NCBI GenBank assembly: GCA_033549365.1
Contig: JAWSUF010000002.1
Span: 1-64,000 of the forward strand
Origin: Acidobacteriota bacterium
GTDB lineage: Bacteria > Acidobacteriota > Aminicenantia > Aminicenantales > Saccharicenantaceae
Direction: 5' to 3'
Length of the DNA stretch: 64,000 nucleotides
Positions 7,288 to 16,426 of the stretch are shown piece after piece (position 1 is the first letter of the stretch; each line of letters begins with the position of its first letter). The position numbers were made by a program, and so were the translations under genes. The notes beneath the pieces were generated by a model. The model made no database searches. It was not told the origin of the DNA and was given only the letters and a program-made list of their open reading frames with translations.

Positions 7288-8955
7288 ATGACGAACGACA
7301 AGGACATCGCGCGTTCCGTGAAAATGAAGCCCATCGGGGAGATTGCCGCCAAACTGGGCATGGGCCCGGAGTGCCTGGAGCTTCACGGGAAGCACATCGC
7401 CAAGATCCTGCCCTGCGAGGCGCCCAAACGGGAACGCCCGGGACGCCTGGTCATGGTTACGGCGGCGACGCCCGGAAAATCGGGCGAGGGCAAGACGACG
7501 ACGGCGATCGGCCTGGCCGACGCCCTCACGGCGGCGGGAAAGAAGGCCGCGGCCGCAATCCGCGAGCCTTCGCTGGGCCCCGTCTTCGGCATGAAGGGCG
7601 GCGCGACCGGAGGCGGTCGGGCCCAGGTCATGCCGGCCGACGCCATCAACCTCCATTTCACGGGCGACATCCACGCCGTCTCGACCGCCCACAATCTCCT
7701 TGCGGCCATGGTCGACAACCAGCTCTACTTCCAGGGCTGCGACCTCCTGCCCGGACCGTCGGTGACCTGGAAGCGCGTCCTGGACATGAACGACCGGGCG
7801 CTCCGCAAGATCGTCGTCGGGCTCGGCGGGGTGACGAACGAGGTGCCGCGCGAGACGGGCTTCGACATCGCAACGGCCTCCGAGGTCATGGCCATTCTCT
7901 GCCTGGCGCGGGACCTCCCCGATCTCAAGGCGCGGCTCGGCCGGATCTGCCTCGGGTTCACGCGCGACGGCAATCCCATCTTCGCATCCGATGTCCGCGC
8001 CCACGGGGCCATGGCCGCCCTCCTCGTCGAGGCGCTGAAGCCCAACATCGTCCAGACCCTCGAGGGCACGCCGGCCTTCATTCACGGCGGGCCGTTCGCC
8101 AACATCGCCCACGGCACGAGTTCGGTGATCGCGACGCGAGTCGCGCTCGACGCAGCCGATATCGTCGTCACCGAGACGGGATTCGCCTCCGACCTGGGGG
8201 CCGAGAAGTTCTTCGACATCGTCGTCCGGACGGGGCTTGTGCCACCGCCCGATGCCTGCGTCCTCGTGGCGACGCTCCAGTCGCTGAAGCTCCAGGCGGG
8301 CGTCAAGGCGGCGGACACGGCCAAGGAAGACCCCGGCGCCGTCGAAACGGGCTTCGACAATGTCAGAAAGCACGCGGAAAATCTCCGGATGTTCGGTGTG
8401 CCCTTCGTCGTCGCCCTGAACCTCTTTCCGACGGACGCGAAGTCCGAAATCGAGATATTCGCGTCGCTCTGCCGGGCGGACAAGATGCGGTTTGCGCTGA
8501 GCGACGTTTTCGCCCGCGGCGGTGCGGGAGGGGCGGATCTGGCCCGCGAGGTTCTTGCGGCCGCCGAGAGCGACCCGCGTGACTTCCGGCTTATCTATCC
8601 CGACGAGATGCCGCTTGTCCAAAAAGTCGAGACAATCGCGAGCGAGATTTACGGCGCCGGGAATACGATCTTCAAGGGCCGGTCACGGAAGAAGCTCGAG
8701 ATGTACGAAAAGGCCGGTTTCGGGACGCTTCCGATCTGCGTCGCCAAGACCCAGTATTCGCTGTCCGACGACCCGAAGCTTCTCAACCGGCCGAAGGATT
8801 TCACGCTGACCGTGACCGACGTCTTCCTGAGCGCCGGCGCGGGGTTCGTCGTCGTCCTCTGCGGCGACATCATGACCATGCCCGGGCTGCCGAAGGTCCC
8901 GGCCGCGGAGCACGTCGACGTCACGGACGACGGGGAGATCATCGGGGTGTCCTGA
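7288..8955 (+). CDS. fhs: Formate-tetrahydrofolate ligase
   Basis: Protein of 555 residues, family length. It catalyses ATP + formate + THF to 10-formyl-THF in cytosolic C1 metabolism. Recognisable blocks are VTAATPGKSGEGKTTTAIGL (P-loop-like), EPSLGPVFGMKGGATGGG, GGPFANIAHGTSS and the C-terminal GDIMTMPGLPK. A GGGAGG ribosome site precedes ATG 7288, and radC ends 43 bp upstream. No mtd/folD neighbour is present, so it could serve purine synthesis or acetogenic-type C1 flow; context does not decide. Confidence 0.96.
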   Translation: MTNDKDIARSVKMKPIGEIAAKLGMGPECLELHGKHIAKILPCEAPKRERPGRLVMVTAATPGKSGEGKTTTAIGLADALTAAGKKAAAAIREPSLGPVFGMKGGATGGGRAQVMPADAINLHFTGDIHAVSTAHNLLAAMVDNQLYFQGCDLLPGPSVTWKRVLDMNDRALRKIVVGLGGVTNEVPRETGFDIATASEVMAILCLARDLPDLKARLGRICLGFTRDGNPIFASDVRAHGAMAALLVEALKPNIVQTLEGTPAFIHGGPFANIAHGTSSVIATRVALDAADIVVTETGFASDLGAEKFFDIVVRTGLVPPPDACVLVATLQSLKLQAGVKAADTAKEDPGAVETGFDNVRKHAENLRMFGVPFVVALNLFPTDAKSEIEIFASLCRADKMRFALSDVFARGGAGGADLAREVLAAAESDPRDFRLIYPDEMPLVQKVETIASEIYGAGNTIFKGRSRKKLEMYEKAGFGTLPICVAKTQYSLSDDPKLLNRPKDFTLTVTDVFLSAGAGFVVVLCGDIMTMPGLPKVPAAEHVDVTDDGEIIGVS

Positions 8956-9001
8956 GGCGGGGCCCTCCGGGTGAGTCGTGGAGGACGCCCGGCGGCGTCC
9001 G

Positions 9002-9025
9002 GCCGGTGAGAGTCGCCGGCTTTTT
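9002..9025 (+). terminator. Rho-independent terminator after fhs
   Basis: GCCGG (9002-9006) pairs with CCGGC (9016-9020), followed directly by TTTTT (9021-9025). Located 46 bp after the fhs stop and before recA. Confidence 0.55.
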
Positions 9026-9086
9026 GCCGCGTTTACACTAATAAAGGAATGTGATAGATATGAAGAAAGAGAAAGGGAGGACGCTC

Positions 9087-10154
9087 ATGAAGGAAGACGA
9101 CGTCGATCAGAAGCAGACCTCGAAGACCCGGGCCATGGACGCGGCCCTGTCCCAGATCGAAAAGCAGTTCGGCAAGGGCGCCATCATGAAAATGGGCCAG
9201 AAGGAAGCCGCCGTCAAGGCGGACAGCATCCCGACGGGATCGATTTCCTTCGACCAGGCCCTGGGCATCGGCGGGTTTCCGCGGGGCCGGGTGGTTGAAA
9301 TCTACGGACCCGAGGCCACGGGCAAGACAACCCTCGCGCTCCATGTCATCGCCGAGGCCCAGCAGCGGGGCGGCCAGGCGGCTTTCATCGACGCCGAGCA
9401 CGCCATGGATCCGACCTATGCCGCGCGGATCGGCATCGACATCGACAACCTCCTGATCTCACAACCCGATTACGGTGAGCAGGCGCTCGAAATCGCCGAG
9501 GTCCTGGTCCGGAGCGGCGCCGTCGACGTCATTGTCGTCGACTCGGTGGCCGCCCTGGTGCCCAAAGCCGAGCTTGAGGGGGACATGGGCGACGCCCACA
9601 TGGGCCTTCAGGCGCGGTTGATGTCGCAGGCGCTCCGGAAGCTGACGGCCATCGTCAGCCGGTCCAAGACGTGCTTCATTTTCATCAACCAGCTCCGGGA
9701 GAAAATCGGTGTCTTTATCGGCAATCCGGAGACGACGACGGGCGGGCGAGCCCTGAAGTTCTACTCGTCGCTTCGCATCGACGTCCGGCGCCTGGCCACG
9801 CTCAAGGACGGCGACAACGTCATCGGCAACCGGGTCAAGGTCAAGATCGTCAAAAACAAGATGGCCCCTCCGTTCCGCGATGCCCAGTTCGACATCATCT
9901 ATGGCGAGGGCATCTCGCGGGAAGGCGACCTGGTGGACTGCGGGCTGCAGTATGGTGTGTTGGAAAGGTCCGGGACCTGGTATTCCTACGGGAACGAAAG
10001 GGTCGGGCAGGGGCGCGACAACGTCAAGAAGCTCCTCAAGGAAAATCCCGAACTCGCCGCACGGCTGGAGGCCGACATCCGGGCCAAGATCGATCCGGAC
10101 GCGGCCAAAGCCGATCCGGAAAAACCGGTGATGGAAAAGCCCGCCAAGGGTTGA
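9087..10154 (+). CDS. recA: RecA recombinase
   Basis: ATP-dependent strand-exchange protein for homologous recombination and SOS signalling. From ATG 9087 it has 355 residues. This start has GGGAGG 6 bp upstream, whereas in-frame GTG 9051 and ATG 9060 are poorly placed. Walker A is GPEATGKTT, Walker [13 protein letters not shown]; loop L2 is in the region [19 protein letters not shown], and the C-terminal domain ends in a charged tail. No LexA-type box was recognised upstream. Ordinary, complete gene. Confidence 0.97.
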   Translation: MKEDDVDQKQTSKTRAMDAALSQIEKQFGKGAIMKMGQKEAAVKADSIPTGSISFDQALGIGGFPRGRVVEIYGPEATGKTTLALHVIAEAQQRGGQAAFIDAEHAMDPTYAARIGIDIDNLLISQPDYGEQALEIAEVLVRSGAVDVIVVDSVAALVPKAELEGDMGDAHMGLQARLMSQALRKLTAIVSRSKTCFIFINQLREKIGVFIGNPETTTGGRALKFYSSLRIDVRRLATLKDGDNVIGNRVKVKIVKNKMAPPFRDAQFDIIYGEGISREGDLVDCGLQYGVLERSGTWYSYGNERVGQGRDNVKKLLKENPELAARLEADIRAKIDPDAAKADPEKPVMEKPAKG

Positions 10155-10184
10155 GGCGGGCGCTCGGAGAATTGATGATTGCAG

Positions 10185-10209
10185 CGGGCATCGCTGAGGC
10201 GGATGCCCG
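10185..10209 (+). terminator. Hairpin after recA
   Basis: CGGGCATC (10185-10192) and GATGCCCG (10202-10209) form a perfect 8 bp stem with a 9 nt loop, 31 bp past the recA stop. No T tract follows, so termination is likely factor-assisted or the hairpin protects the 3' end. Confidence 0.4.
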
Positions 10210-10323
10210 ATAAATCGCCGGTCGGCGAAGGCGGCCGCCTCCTGTGGGCGGACGGTTTGCCGCTGATCGCGGTGGACGGCGTATGAGCCCGGCCGGGCGA
10301 TTCTCGAGCGAGTGGGAGGTGAC

Positions 10324-10800
10324 ATGACGATTTCCGGCTATTTCCGATTGGCCGTCTGCGTTGTCGCCTGTCTGGCGGCCGGTTTCCTCGGATCGTTTTT
10401 CACGAGGGCCTCGGTTTCGACCTGGTTCCGGGAACTCCGGAAGCCGGCCTTCAATCCGCCGGACTGGCTCTTCGGGCCGGTCTGGACCGTGCTCTACATC
10501 ATGATGGGGGTGGCGCTTTTCCTGGTGATCCGGGAGGGCTTCAAAACCCCGGCGGTTCGTGCGGCTTTTGCGGTGTTCGCCGTCCAGCTCGTGCTCAACA
10601 TCACTTGGTCCGCGTTGTTTTTCGGACTCAAGTCGCCCGGCGCGGCGTTCGTCGAAATCGTCGTCCTGTGGGCGGCCATCGCCGCGACGATCGCCCTGTT
10701 CAAACCGATCTCGACCGCCGCGGCGGTGCTTTTGATACCTTATATTTTGTGGGTTACCTTCGCGGCTGCGCTGAATTTCGCCATTTGGAGGTTGAACTGA
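10324..10800 (+). CDS. tspO: TspO/MBR-family membrane protein
   Basis: Protein of 158 residues with five hydrophobic segments. The family signature WFRELRKPAFNPPDWLFGPVW sits after the first helix, here split as KPAFNPP and FGPVWTVLY. ATG 10324 has GGGAGGTG just upstream; GTG 10312 is in frame but less likely. TspO proteins bind porphyrins and other hydrophobic ligands in the membrane and are tied to tetrapyrrole or redox stress responses. The nearby photolyase and superoxide dismutase would fit a light/oxidative stress neighbourhood (inference). Confidence 0.9.
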   Translation: MTISGYFRLAVCVVACLAAGFLGSFFTRASVSTWFRELRKPAFNPPDWLFGPVWTVLYIMMGVALFLVIREGFKTPAVRAAFAVFAVQLVLNITWSALFFGLKSPGAAFVEIVVLWAAIAATIALFKPISTAAAVLLIPYILWVTFAAALNFAIWRLN

Positions 10801-10827
10801 GCCAGAGATGCAGGAAGCCGTAGTTTT

Positions 10828-10856
10828 AAATGATTACAATCATTTTGGAAGCTTCC
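10828..10856. repeat. Palindromes between tspO and the structured repeat
   Basis: AAATGATT-AC-AATCATTT (10828-10845 region) is immediately followed by the self-complementary GGAAGCTTCC (10847-10856). They mark the left edge of the GC-rich repeat and could form the tspO 3' end. Confidence 0.35.
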
Positions 10857-11215
10857 GCGGGGCGCAGGGCGGATCCCGGAGAAAGCCGTCGGAGGGTCGA
10901 GCGGGCACGGATCCGAGACCGCAGGTCGAGGAGAGCGAGACCCGGGAACCGGGACCGTACGCAGGCCGAGATTGCCGTTCCGGCGAGGAAGCAGCTTGCG
11001 AAGGCGTAGCATGCCTACGTCGAGCAAGTTGCGACGAAGTCGGAATGGTGAGATCGGCATGCCCAAAGGGCGAAAACTCCCGATAAGAAGCAAGAGTAAA
11101 AACCGGGAGTTTACGCGTACGGTCTCGGAGCCGGGGTGGACGGGCAAGGCCGGGGCCCGGACACGTCTTTCGAAGGGATTTGCCCGAGCCCGAAAAGCGG
11201 AAGCCGATAAAGATA
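10851..11215 (+). repeat. Structured GC-rich intergenic repeat, copy A
   Basis: A mosaic of three modules found elsewhere in the window. Bases 10851-10908 equal the two ends of copy B (52969-52998 and 53173-53205) joined together. Bases 10964-11095 match the interior of copy B in opposite orientation. Bases 11140-11207 match copy C at 18727-18790, reverse strand. The middle module folds: GCAGCTTGC (10991-10999) with GCAAGTTGC (11024-11032), and GGCGTAG (11003-11009) with CTACGTC (11015-11021), inside an outer GCCGA/TCGGC stem. No protein is plausible here although frames stay open. Confidence 0.7.
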
Positions 11216-11271
11216 AGGAAAACAAGACTTTCCGGAAATTGCCGGCAAATACTCCAATAGGGAGGAATTCA

Positions 11272-11961
11272 GTGTTGAAGCGGAGAGAATTTTTGGCGGT
11301 GGCGGGCCTCGGCGGCGCCGCCGTCATGGCGGGCGGGTTCCGCCTGCCGGGAAAGGAAATCACAGAGAAGGAGGACATAACCATGTCTTACAAAGCCAAG
11401 GATTACGCGGGCCTCATCGGGATGCCCGGCTTCAGTGAGACGCTGCTGAAGAACCACTTTACGCTTTACCAGGGTTACGTGACGAACACGAACAAGGTGC
11501 TCGACACGCTGGATCAGATGGTGAAGGACGGCAAGGCGGGCGAGCCCGCATATGCCGAGCTCAAGCGGCGTCTGGGCTGGGAATGGAACGGCATGCGGCT
11601 CCATGAGTACTACTTCGAAAACCTGGGCGGAAAGACCGCGCTCGATACGAACGGCAAGGCGGCCCAGGCGCTGGCCAAGGGGTTCGGAAGCGTGGAGAAC
11701 TGGGAAAAGGACTTTCGGGCCACGGCCGGGATGCGGGGGATCGGCTGGGTCATTCTCTATCATGACGACATGGCCGGCCGGATGTTCAACTCCTGGATCA
11801 ACGAGCACGACGTCGCCCATCCGGCGGGTTGCCGGCCGCTTCTCATTCTGGACGTCTTCGAGCACGCCTTCATGATCGACTACGGGCTGAAAAAGGCGGA
11901 CTACGTCGAGGCCTTCTTCAAGAACATCGACTGGAAGGCCGTCGAGTCGCGGCTGCCCTGA
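11272..11961 (+). CDS. Tat-exported Fe/Mn superoxide dismutase
   Basis: GTG 11272 with GGAGG 6 bp upstream gives 229 residues; frames open further upstream are repeat sequence. The N-terminus MLKRREFLAVAGLGG is a twin-arginine signal. The mature part is a SodB/SodA-type enzyme: metal ligands His in KNHFTLYQGYV, His in MRLHEYYFENLGG, and Asp/His in LDVFEHAFMIDYG. It dismutates superoxide, here predicted in the periplasm, which is unusual because Fe/Mn SODs are mostly cytosolic. Tat export fits cofactor insertion before transport. Fe versus Mn cannot be decided. Confidence 0.9.
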   Translation: MLKRREFLAVAGLGGAAVMAGGFRLPGKEITEKEDITMSYKAKDYAGLIGMPGFSETLLKNHFTLYQGYVTNTNKVLDTLDQMVKDGKAGEPAYAELKRRLGWEWNGMRLHEYYFENLGGKTALDTNGKAAQALAKGFGSVENWEKDFRATAGMRGIGWVILYHDDMAGRMFNSWINEHDVAHPAGCRPLLILDVFEHAFMIDYGLKKADYVEAFFKNIDWKAVESRLP

Positions 11962-12091
11962 TCGGGTCGGCTTTTTTGCGGGTCGGTGTTGATAGGCCGT
12001 CGTTCCTGTTCATAGAGCCGGGTTGACGATCAACGTGAAAAACAACAAGGCAGATGCCGGCAGAAAAAGCCATTGAAAGGGGGAGGGCGGC

Positions 12092-13438
12092 ATGATCCAG
12101 CATGAACGCGTCCGCTTTCTCAACAACGCCGAGCTCCGCGACGGCGATTTCGTCCTCTATTGGATCCAGGCGTCCCAGCGGGAGGAGACCAACCACGCCC
12201 TGGAATACGCCGTAAACCGGGCCAACGACCTCAACAAGCCGCTCGTCGTTCTGTTCGGGTTGAGGCCTTCGTTTCCTGAAGCCGCCGTCCGCGCCTACGC
12301 CTTCATGCTGGAGGGCCTGAAAGAGACGGCCGAGGCTCTGCGCGACCGCGGCATCCTCATGGTTGTCCGGCTGGGATCGCCCTGGGAGGAAGCGGTGAAG
12401 GCGGCCGAGGGAGCCTGCCTCGTCGTCGTCGACCGAGGCTATCTACGGATCGAAAGAGAATGGCGCACCCGGGCCGCTAAGGCGCTGGCCTGCCCGCTGG
12501 TTCAGGTTGAATCCGAGGTCGTCGTTCCCGTCGAGACGGCCTATGGGAAGGAGGCCTACACGGCCGCCGTTCTGCGGCCGCGGATTCATCGCCGCCTCGC
12601 GGAATTCCTGGTCCCACTCCGTAAGACCGGCCTGAAGAAAGATTCTTTGGGATTGCGTCTCGAATCCCTGGATATCTCGGATCCGGAAAAAACGTCGGCC
12701 GGGCTTTCCGTCGACCGCAGCGTCGGACCGGCGCCGTCGATCCGCGGGGGGACGTCGAAAGCCCTGGCTTTGCTCAAGGCGTTCATCGATAAGAAACTTC
12801 CCCGCTATGCCGAAGAAAGAAACGATCCCAACGCCGATGTTCAATCGGGGTTGAGTCCGTATCTGCACTTCGGACAAATTTCACCTCTGACCGCGGCCCT
12901 GGCGGTGTCCCGGACGCCGGGTCCGGGCAAGGCGTCGTTTCTCGAGGAGCTCATCGTCCGGCGGGAACTCGGCATGAATTATGCCTTTTTCAATGCGGCC
13001 TACGATTCCTATCGGGGGCTCCCGGACTGGTGCCGGGCGACGCTTGAGAAGCATAAAGGCGACAAGAGGGAATATGTTTATGCAATGGACAAGCTGGAGC
13101 GGGCGGAGACGCACGACCCCTATTGGAACGCCGCCCAGTTGGAGATGACGCTCACGGGGAAGATGCACAATTACATGCGGATGTACTGGGGGAAGAAGAT
13201 CCTCGAGTGGTCGGCGACACCTGAGGAGGCCTTTGCCGCGGCCATCCGGCTCAACAACAAATACGAACTCGACGGGCGCGATCCCAACAGTTTCGCCGGC
13301 GTCGCCTGGTGTTTCGGCAAGCACGACCGGCCGTGGCGGGAGCGTCCGATCTTCGGAACCGTCCGCTACATGAACGCTGTCGGGCTGAAACGCAAGTTCG
13401 ACGCCGACGGCTATGTGCGGATGATAAGGGACGCATGA
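12092..13438 (+). CDS. phr: Class II CPD photolyase
   Basis: Protein of 448 residues, family size. It repairs cyclobutane pyrimidine dimers with reduced FAD and light. The N-terminal Rossmann-like domain (FVLYWIQASQREETNHALEYA) is typical of class II enzymes, and the FAD domain has KMHNYMRMYWGKKILEW, then DGRDPNSFAGVAWCFGKHD and RPIFGTVRYMN. GGGGGAGGG precedes the ATG. It sits 130 bp after the SOD gene, same strand. The match to class II rather than class I is clear from the C-terminal motifs. Confidence 0.95.
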   Translation: MIQHERVRFLNNAELRDGDFVLYWIQASQREETNHALEYAVNRANDLNKPLVVLFGLRPSFPEAAVRAYAFMLEGLKETAEALRDRGILMVVRLGSPWEEAVKAAEGACLVVVDRGYLRIEREWRTRAAKALACPLVQVESEVVVPVETAYGKEAYTAAVLRPRIHRRLAEFLVPLRKTGLKKDSLGLRLESLDISDPEKTSAGLSVDRSVGPAPSIRGGTSKALALLKAFIDKKLPRYAEERNDPNADVQSGLSPYLHFGQISPLTAALAVSRTPGPGKASFLEELIVRRELGMNYAFFNAAYDSYRGLPDWCRATLEKHKGDKREYVYAMDKLERAETHDPYWNAAQLEMTLTGKMHNYMRMYWGKKILEWSATPEEAFAAAIRLNNKYELDGRDPNSFAGVAWCFGKHDRPWRERPIFGTVRYMNAVGLKRKFDADGYVRMIRDA

Positions 13439-13444
13439 GTTTCA

Positions 13445-13473
13445 TTGCCGCAACTGCGATTTTAGATTAAGAT
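13445..13473 (+). promoter_or_regulatory. Promoter of the LapA-like gene
   Basis: TTGCCG (13445-13450), 17 bp spacer, TAAGAT (13468-13473). It lies between the photolyase stop and ATG 13530. Confidence 0.45.
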
Positions 13474-13529
13474 TTTAATAAAGCGTTATGCCGAGGGTCG
13501 AAGGCGGCCCGCGTCTTTAGGAGGGCGAT

Positions 13530-13727
13530 ATGAAAGCAAAAATCATCCTGGCCGTTGTGTTGACGGCTCTCGTCGTGGTCCTGTTTTTCCAGAACAGGGA
13601 GATCGTGACGTTCAAGATCTATTTCTGGACGATCGGCATTTCCCAGGTCATCCTCGTCCCGGTCATGGTCCTGGCGGGAATCATCATCGGCTATCTTCTC
13701 GGAACCGTGCGGCGGGAAAAGGTATAG
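13530..13727 (+). CDS. LapA-domain (DUF1049) small membrane protein
   Basis: Protein of 65 residues with two hydrophobic helices (IILAVVLTALVVVLFF and VILVPVMVLAGIIIGYLLG) separated by QNREIVTFKIYFW, the LapA/YciS pattern. A good AGGAGG site lies before the ATG. In enterobacteria LapA assists lipopolysaccharide export control, but there is no lapB neighbour here. The role is therefore only a family-level guess. Confidence 0.75.
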   Translation: MKAKIILAVVLTALVVVLFFQNREIVTFKIYFWTIGISQVILVPVMVLAGIIIGYLLGTVRREKV

Positions 13728-13791
13728 AAAGAGTCCGCGGACGAGTTCGGCGAAGCTTTTTGCCTGAGCCTTCGTTCCCGGCTGAAAGCCG

Positions 13792-14955
13792 ATGATGTTT
13801 AATCGATCCTTATCGATCATTGCGGCTCTTCTCCTGTTGGGCAGTTGCACGTCTCAAAAGGAAATTGAATCGGAATGGCAGGGATCCGTCATTTTTTCCG
13901 ATGGAATCAAGGAAATCAGGAATCCAGGAATCCCGCTCTTCGGCGAACTCCGGTTGTCTCTTGTGGAGGATTTGAGGATCGGCGATGAACAAAACAAAGA
14001 TGATCTCTTTTACAGAACCAAAGGAATAGGAATCGACGCTCAGGGCAGCATCTATGTTTTAGATCGCGGAAATCACAGAATCCAGAAATTCGATCGTTCC
14101 GGAAATTACCGTATGACGATAGGAAGGTTCGGGCAGGGGCCGGGAGAATTTCAGGTTCCCGTAAAAATCGCCGTTGACCGAGCGACAGGCGATATCCATG
14201 TGTATGATCTCATGGCCGGGATCGTGACTTTTTCCGCAAACGGGGAATATCTCAATGCCTCAAGACCCATACAGATGGTTCGGGATTTCGTCCCGTTGGA
14301 TCAAAAGGGTGGCTTTTTGGGTGTCATTCAAAAAGAGCTCGAGTCTCAACTTTCTTACGGGATCAGTCTCTGTTATCTCTCGGCAAACGGGCAAATCGGG
14401 AAGACTTACGCGGAATATCCCTACAATGTCTATACCAAAGAACTCAGCACAGGCGTTCACTATGTCGAAACAGGATATGAGCATTCTTTGCACATCGCCA
14501 AGCTGGATCAAAAAACGTTTTTGTATGGATATTCCAAAGACTACGTTCTTCATGTTTTTGATTTTGAGGGAGATATTTTGTTTCGGGTCCAAAAAGACGC
14601 GCCGATCCCACGATTTTCTGCTGATGAAATCGAATCCCTGAAAAAATTCGGTGTTCCCGCCGAAAAACCTCATTTCTTCTCGATTTTGGTGGATTCGGAG
14701 GGAAGAATATACGTTCAACGCAACAAAGCCGAGAAGCTCATTCGGCAATATGGATGGATTGACTTGGAAAACAAAGAGGTCGACGTGTTCAGCAAAGAGG
14801 GATATTTCCTCTATACAACACGGCTGCCTCCCAACACATGTGCCATTGAAGACGGCGTCCTGTATTCCCATACGCTGGAAAGGGAAAGCGGCGCCGAAAA
14901 TGTCGTGCGATATCAAATCGCCAACTGGACGGAGATCAAAACAGGAATACGATGA
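13792..14955 (+). CDS. NHL-type six-bladed beta-propeller lipoprotein (2)
   Basis: Protein of 387 residues with a lipoprotein signal ending LLLLGSC. NHL blades are evident: GIGIDAQGSIYVLDRGNHRI, FDRSGNYRMTIGRFGQGPGEF and a later ILVDSEGRIYV. It is a paralogue of the 3943-5187 product, and like it has a DUF4143 sequence next door (the fragment at 14978). Probably surface or periplasmic ligand binding; no catalytic residues recognised. The weak ribosome site and lower GC than flanks are notable. Confidence 0.82.
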   Translation: MMFNRSLSIIAALLLLGSCTSQKEIESEWQGSVIFSDGIKEIRNPGIPLFGELRLSLVEDLRIGDEQNKDDLFYRTKGIGIDAQGSIYVLDRGNHRIQKFDRSGNYRMTIGRFGQGPGEFQVPVKIAVDRATGDIHVYDLMAGIVTFSANGEYLNASRPIQMVRDFVPLDQKGGFLGVIQKELESQLSYGISLCYLSANGQIGKTYAEYPYNVYTKELSTGVHYVETGYEHSLHIAKLDQKTFLYGYSKDYVLHVFDFEGDILFRVQKDAPIPRFSADEIESLKKFGVPAEKPHFFSILVDSEGRIYVQRNKAEKLIRQYGWIDLENKEVDVFSKEGYFLYTTRLPPNTCAIEDGVLYSHTLERESGAENVVRYQIANWTEIKTGIR

Positions 14956-14977
14956 TGACACCGGAAAGCGGTGAAAA

Positions 14978-15283
14978 ATGCCGAATTCAAGGATTTTGTT
15001 CAGGCCGGTGAGCCGCATCGGCGGACTCTGGGAGAATTTCATGCTCCTTGAAAGGATCAAGAGGCAGGCCTATCGAGCGGTTCCCGTCAACTTCTATTTC
15101 TGGCGGACATGGGAAGGCCGGGAGATCGACCTGATCGAAGAGCGCGAAGGCCGCCTTTTCGCCTACGAATTCAAGTGGACGGGAAAAGGGCGGGAACCCG
15201 GGAAATTCCGGGAGGCCTACCCTGATGCCGAATTCGAGGTCGTCAACAGAGACAATTACCTGAGTTTTGTCGGAATTCCGTAA
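14978..15283 (+). pseudogene. C-terminal fragment of a DUF4143 ATPase gene
   Basis: Only the last ~100 codons of the family remain. RIGGLWENFMLLERIKRQAY corresponds to the DUF4143 (G)xLWExF motif, and FWRTWEGREIDLIEE with FAYEFKWTGKGR is the PD-(D/E)XK-like end. The P-loop, Walker B and helix-turn-helix are absent, so ATPase function is lost. It begins 22 bp after the propeller gene stop. The ATG at 14978 has no convincing ribosome site. Confidence 0.7.
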
Positions 15284-15297
15284 CTCCTCACCCCTGC

Positions 15298-15322
15298 ATA
15301 TTTAACTTGACATGTTAAATAT
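15298..15322. repeat. Perfect 9 bp AT-rich palindrome
   Basis: ATATTTAAC (15298-15306) and GTTAAATAT (15314-15322) flank TTGACAT. It lies between the DUF4143 fragment and the convergent ferredoxin-like gene. The style resembles the operator palindrome at 2283-2317, so it may be an orphaned control site, or a bidirectional 3' end signal. Confidence 0.4.
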
Positions 15323-15332
15323 TCAGGGCCTG

Positions 15333-16304
15333 TCAACCGCCCCGCTTGACTCCGAACGACAGGGCCTTGTTGTCCCGGCAGGAGTTGACGCAGACGGTGC
15401 AGGAGAAGCAGTCCGGCCTCAGGACGGAGCCCTTGAGGATTTCGGGAACGGTCGGACAGGGGGATTTCTCCACGCAATCCTTGCAGTCGGTGCAGGCGGA
15501 CTTATTGAGGGAGACGCGGAACAGCGACACCTGCTCCAGGGCGTTCGTGAACAGCCCGATGGGGCAGACGAGATAGCAGTAAGGCCGGTAAGTCTTGAAG
15601 GCCAGGACGATAGTCAGCAAGAAAGGAAGAAAGTGGAACAGGCCGGCCCAAAAGGACGGCTGGGGTCCGAATTTGAAACCTTCGAAGGCGTTCACCGAAT
15701 CGTAGATGGAAACGGCGACTTTGTTTCCGTCGCGGATGACGTGATGAACGGCCGTCATGCTGAGGAAAACGAAGAGCAGGAAGATGGCGATGCGGACGGC
15801 CTGGGTGAAGGTGAAGTTCCACTTGATGCGGCGGATGCGGAGCTTGTCGGCCAGCATGGCGATGAGCTCCTGAGCGGCGCCGACGGGACAGACCCAGCCG
15901 CAGAAAAGCTTGGGACCGACGAGCGTCAGGAAAAGAACCACCGCGCCCAGGGCGAACATCGGCACTCGGAACCCGAAAATCAGGGGTTTGGTGATGGCGC
16001 AGATGGGCGAGGGGTGCATGGAGAAGACCTTGAAGGCGTCGACGGGAAGATTGGCGGCGATGCCGAACAGAAAGGTCGAAAGCAGCAGGAAGGGAACCTT
16101 GATGCCGTTCCGCATGGTCTTCGTCAGGAGAAGGACCATGGCCAGGAGGCCGAGGATCAGCATGGCCAGAGGCCGGGGCCTGACCAGGGCGTCCCAGAAT
16201 GACGGTGCTCCGCGGCCCGCGCCCTGCTGGGCGAGAAGAGGCGCGGCGGCGGCGAAAAAGACGATTCCCGATAATAGGCGGGGGGCAATGCGCGCAAACG
16301 GCAT
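15333..16304 (-). CDS. Membrane 4Fe-4S protein, NapH/CcoG-like
   Basis: Start chosen at ATG 16304 (AAGGAG upstream on the minus strand); 323 residues. It has a signal-like N-terminus and about five membrane helices. The cytoplasmic-face motifs FCGWVCPVGA and CYLVCPIG are followed by two ferredoxin clusters, CTDCKDCVEKSPCP and CFSCTVCVNSC. This is the NapH/polyferredoxin layout, which passes electrons between quinol and redox partners. No nitrate reductase or other partner is adjacent, so the electron acceptor is unknown. Confidence 0.82.
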   Translation of the reverse strand: MPFARIAPRLLSGIVFFAAAAPLLAQQGAGRGAPSFWDALVRPRPLAMLILGLLAMVLLLTKTMRNGIKVPFLLLSTFLFGIAANLPVDAFKVFSMHPSPICAITKPLIFGFRVPMFALGAVVLFLTLVGPKLFCGWVCPVGAAQELIAMLADKLRIRRIKWNFTFTQAVRIAIFLLFVFLSMTAVHHVIRDGNKVAVSIYDSVNAFEGFKFGPQPSFWAGLFHFLPFLLTIVLAFKTYRPYCYLVCPIGLFTNALEQVSLFRVSLNKSACTDCKDCVEKSPCPTVPEILKGSVLRPDCFSCTVCVNSCRDNKALSFGVKRGG

Positions 16305-16426
16305 GGCGGTCACTCCTTCTCGATGATTAAACCGATGCAATTCATAGCATTTCCCGGATTTTTTGTCCAGCCCAGCACAGAAATTCCATGATTTAATGAA
16401 AATAAATCTGGTCGAACGATAAAAGG

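Noticed and set aside
10972-11271. N-terminal extension of the superoxide dismutase frame
   Set aside because: It is translation of repeat copy A (Arg/Lys-rich). The ribosome site and Tat signal place the start at 11272.
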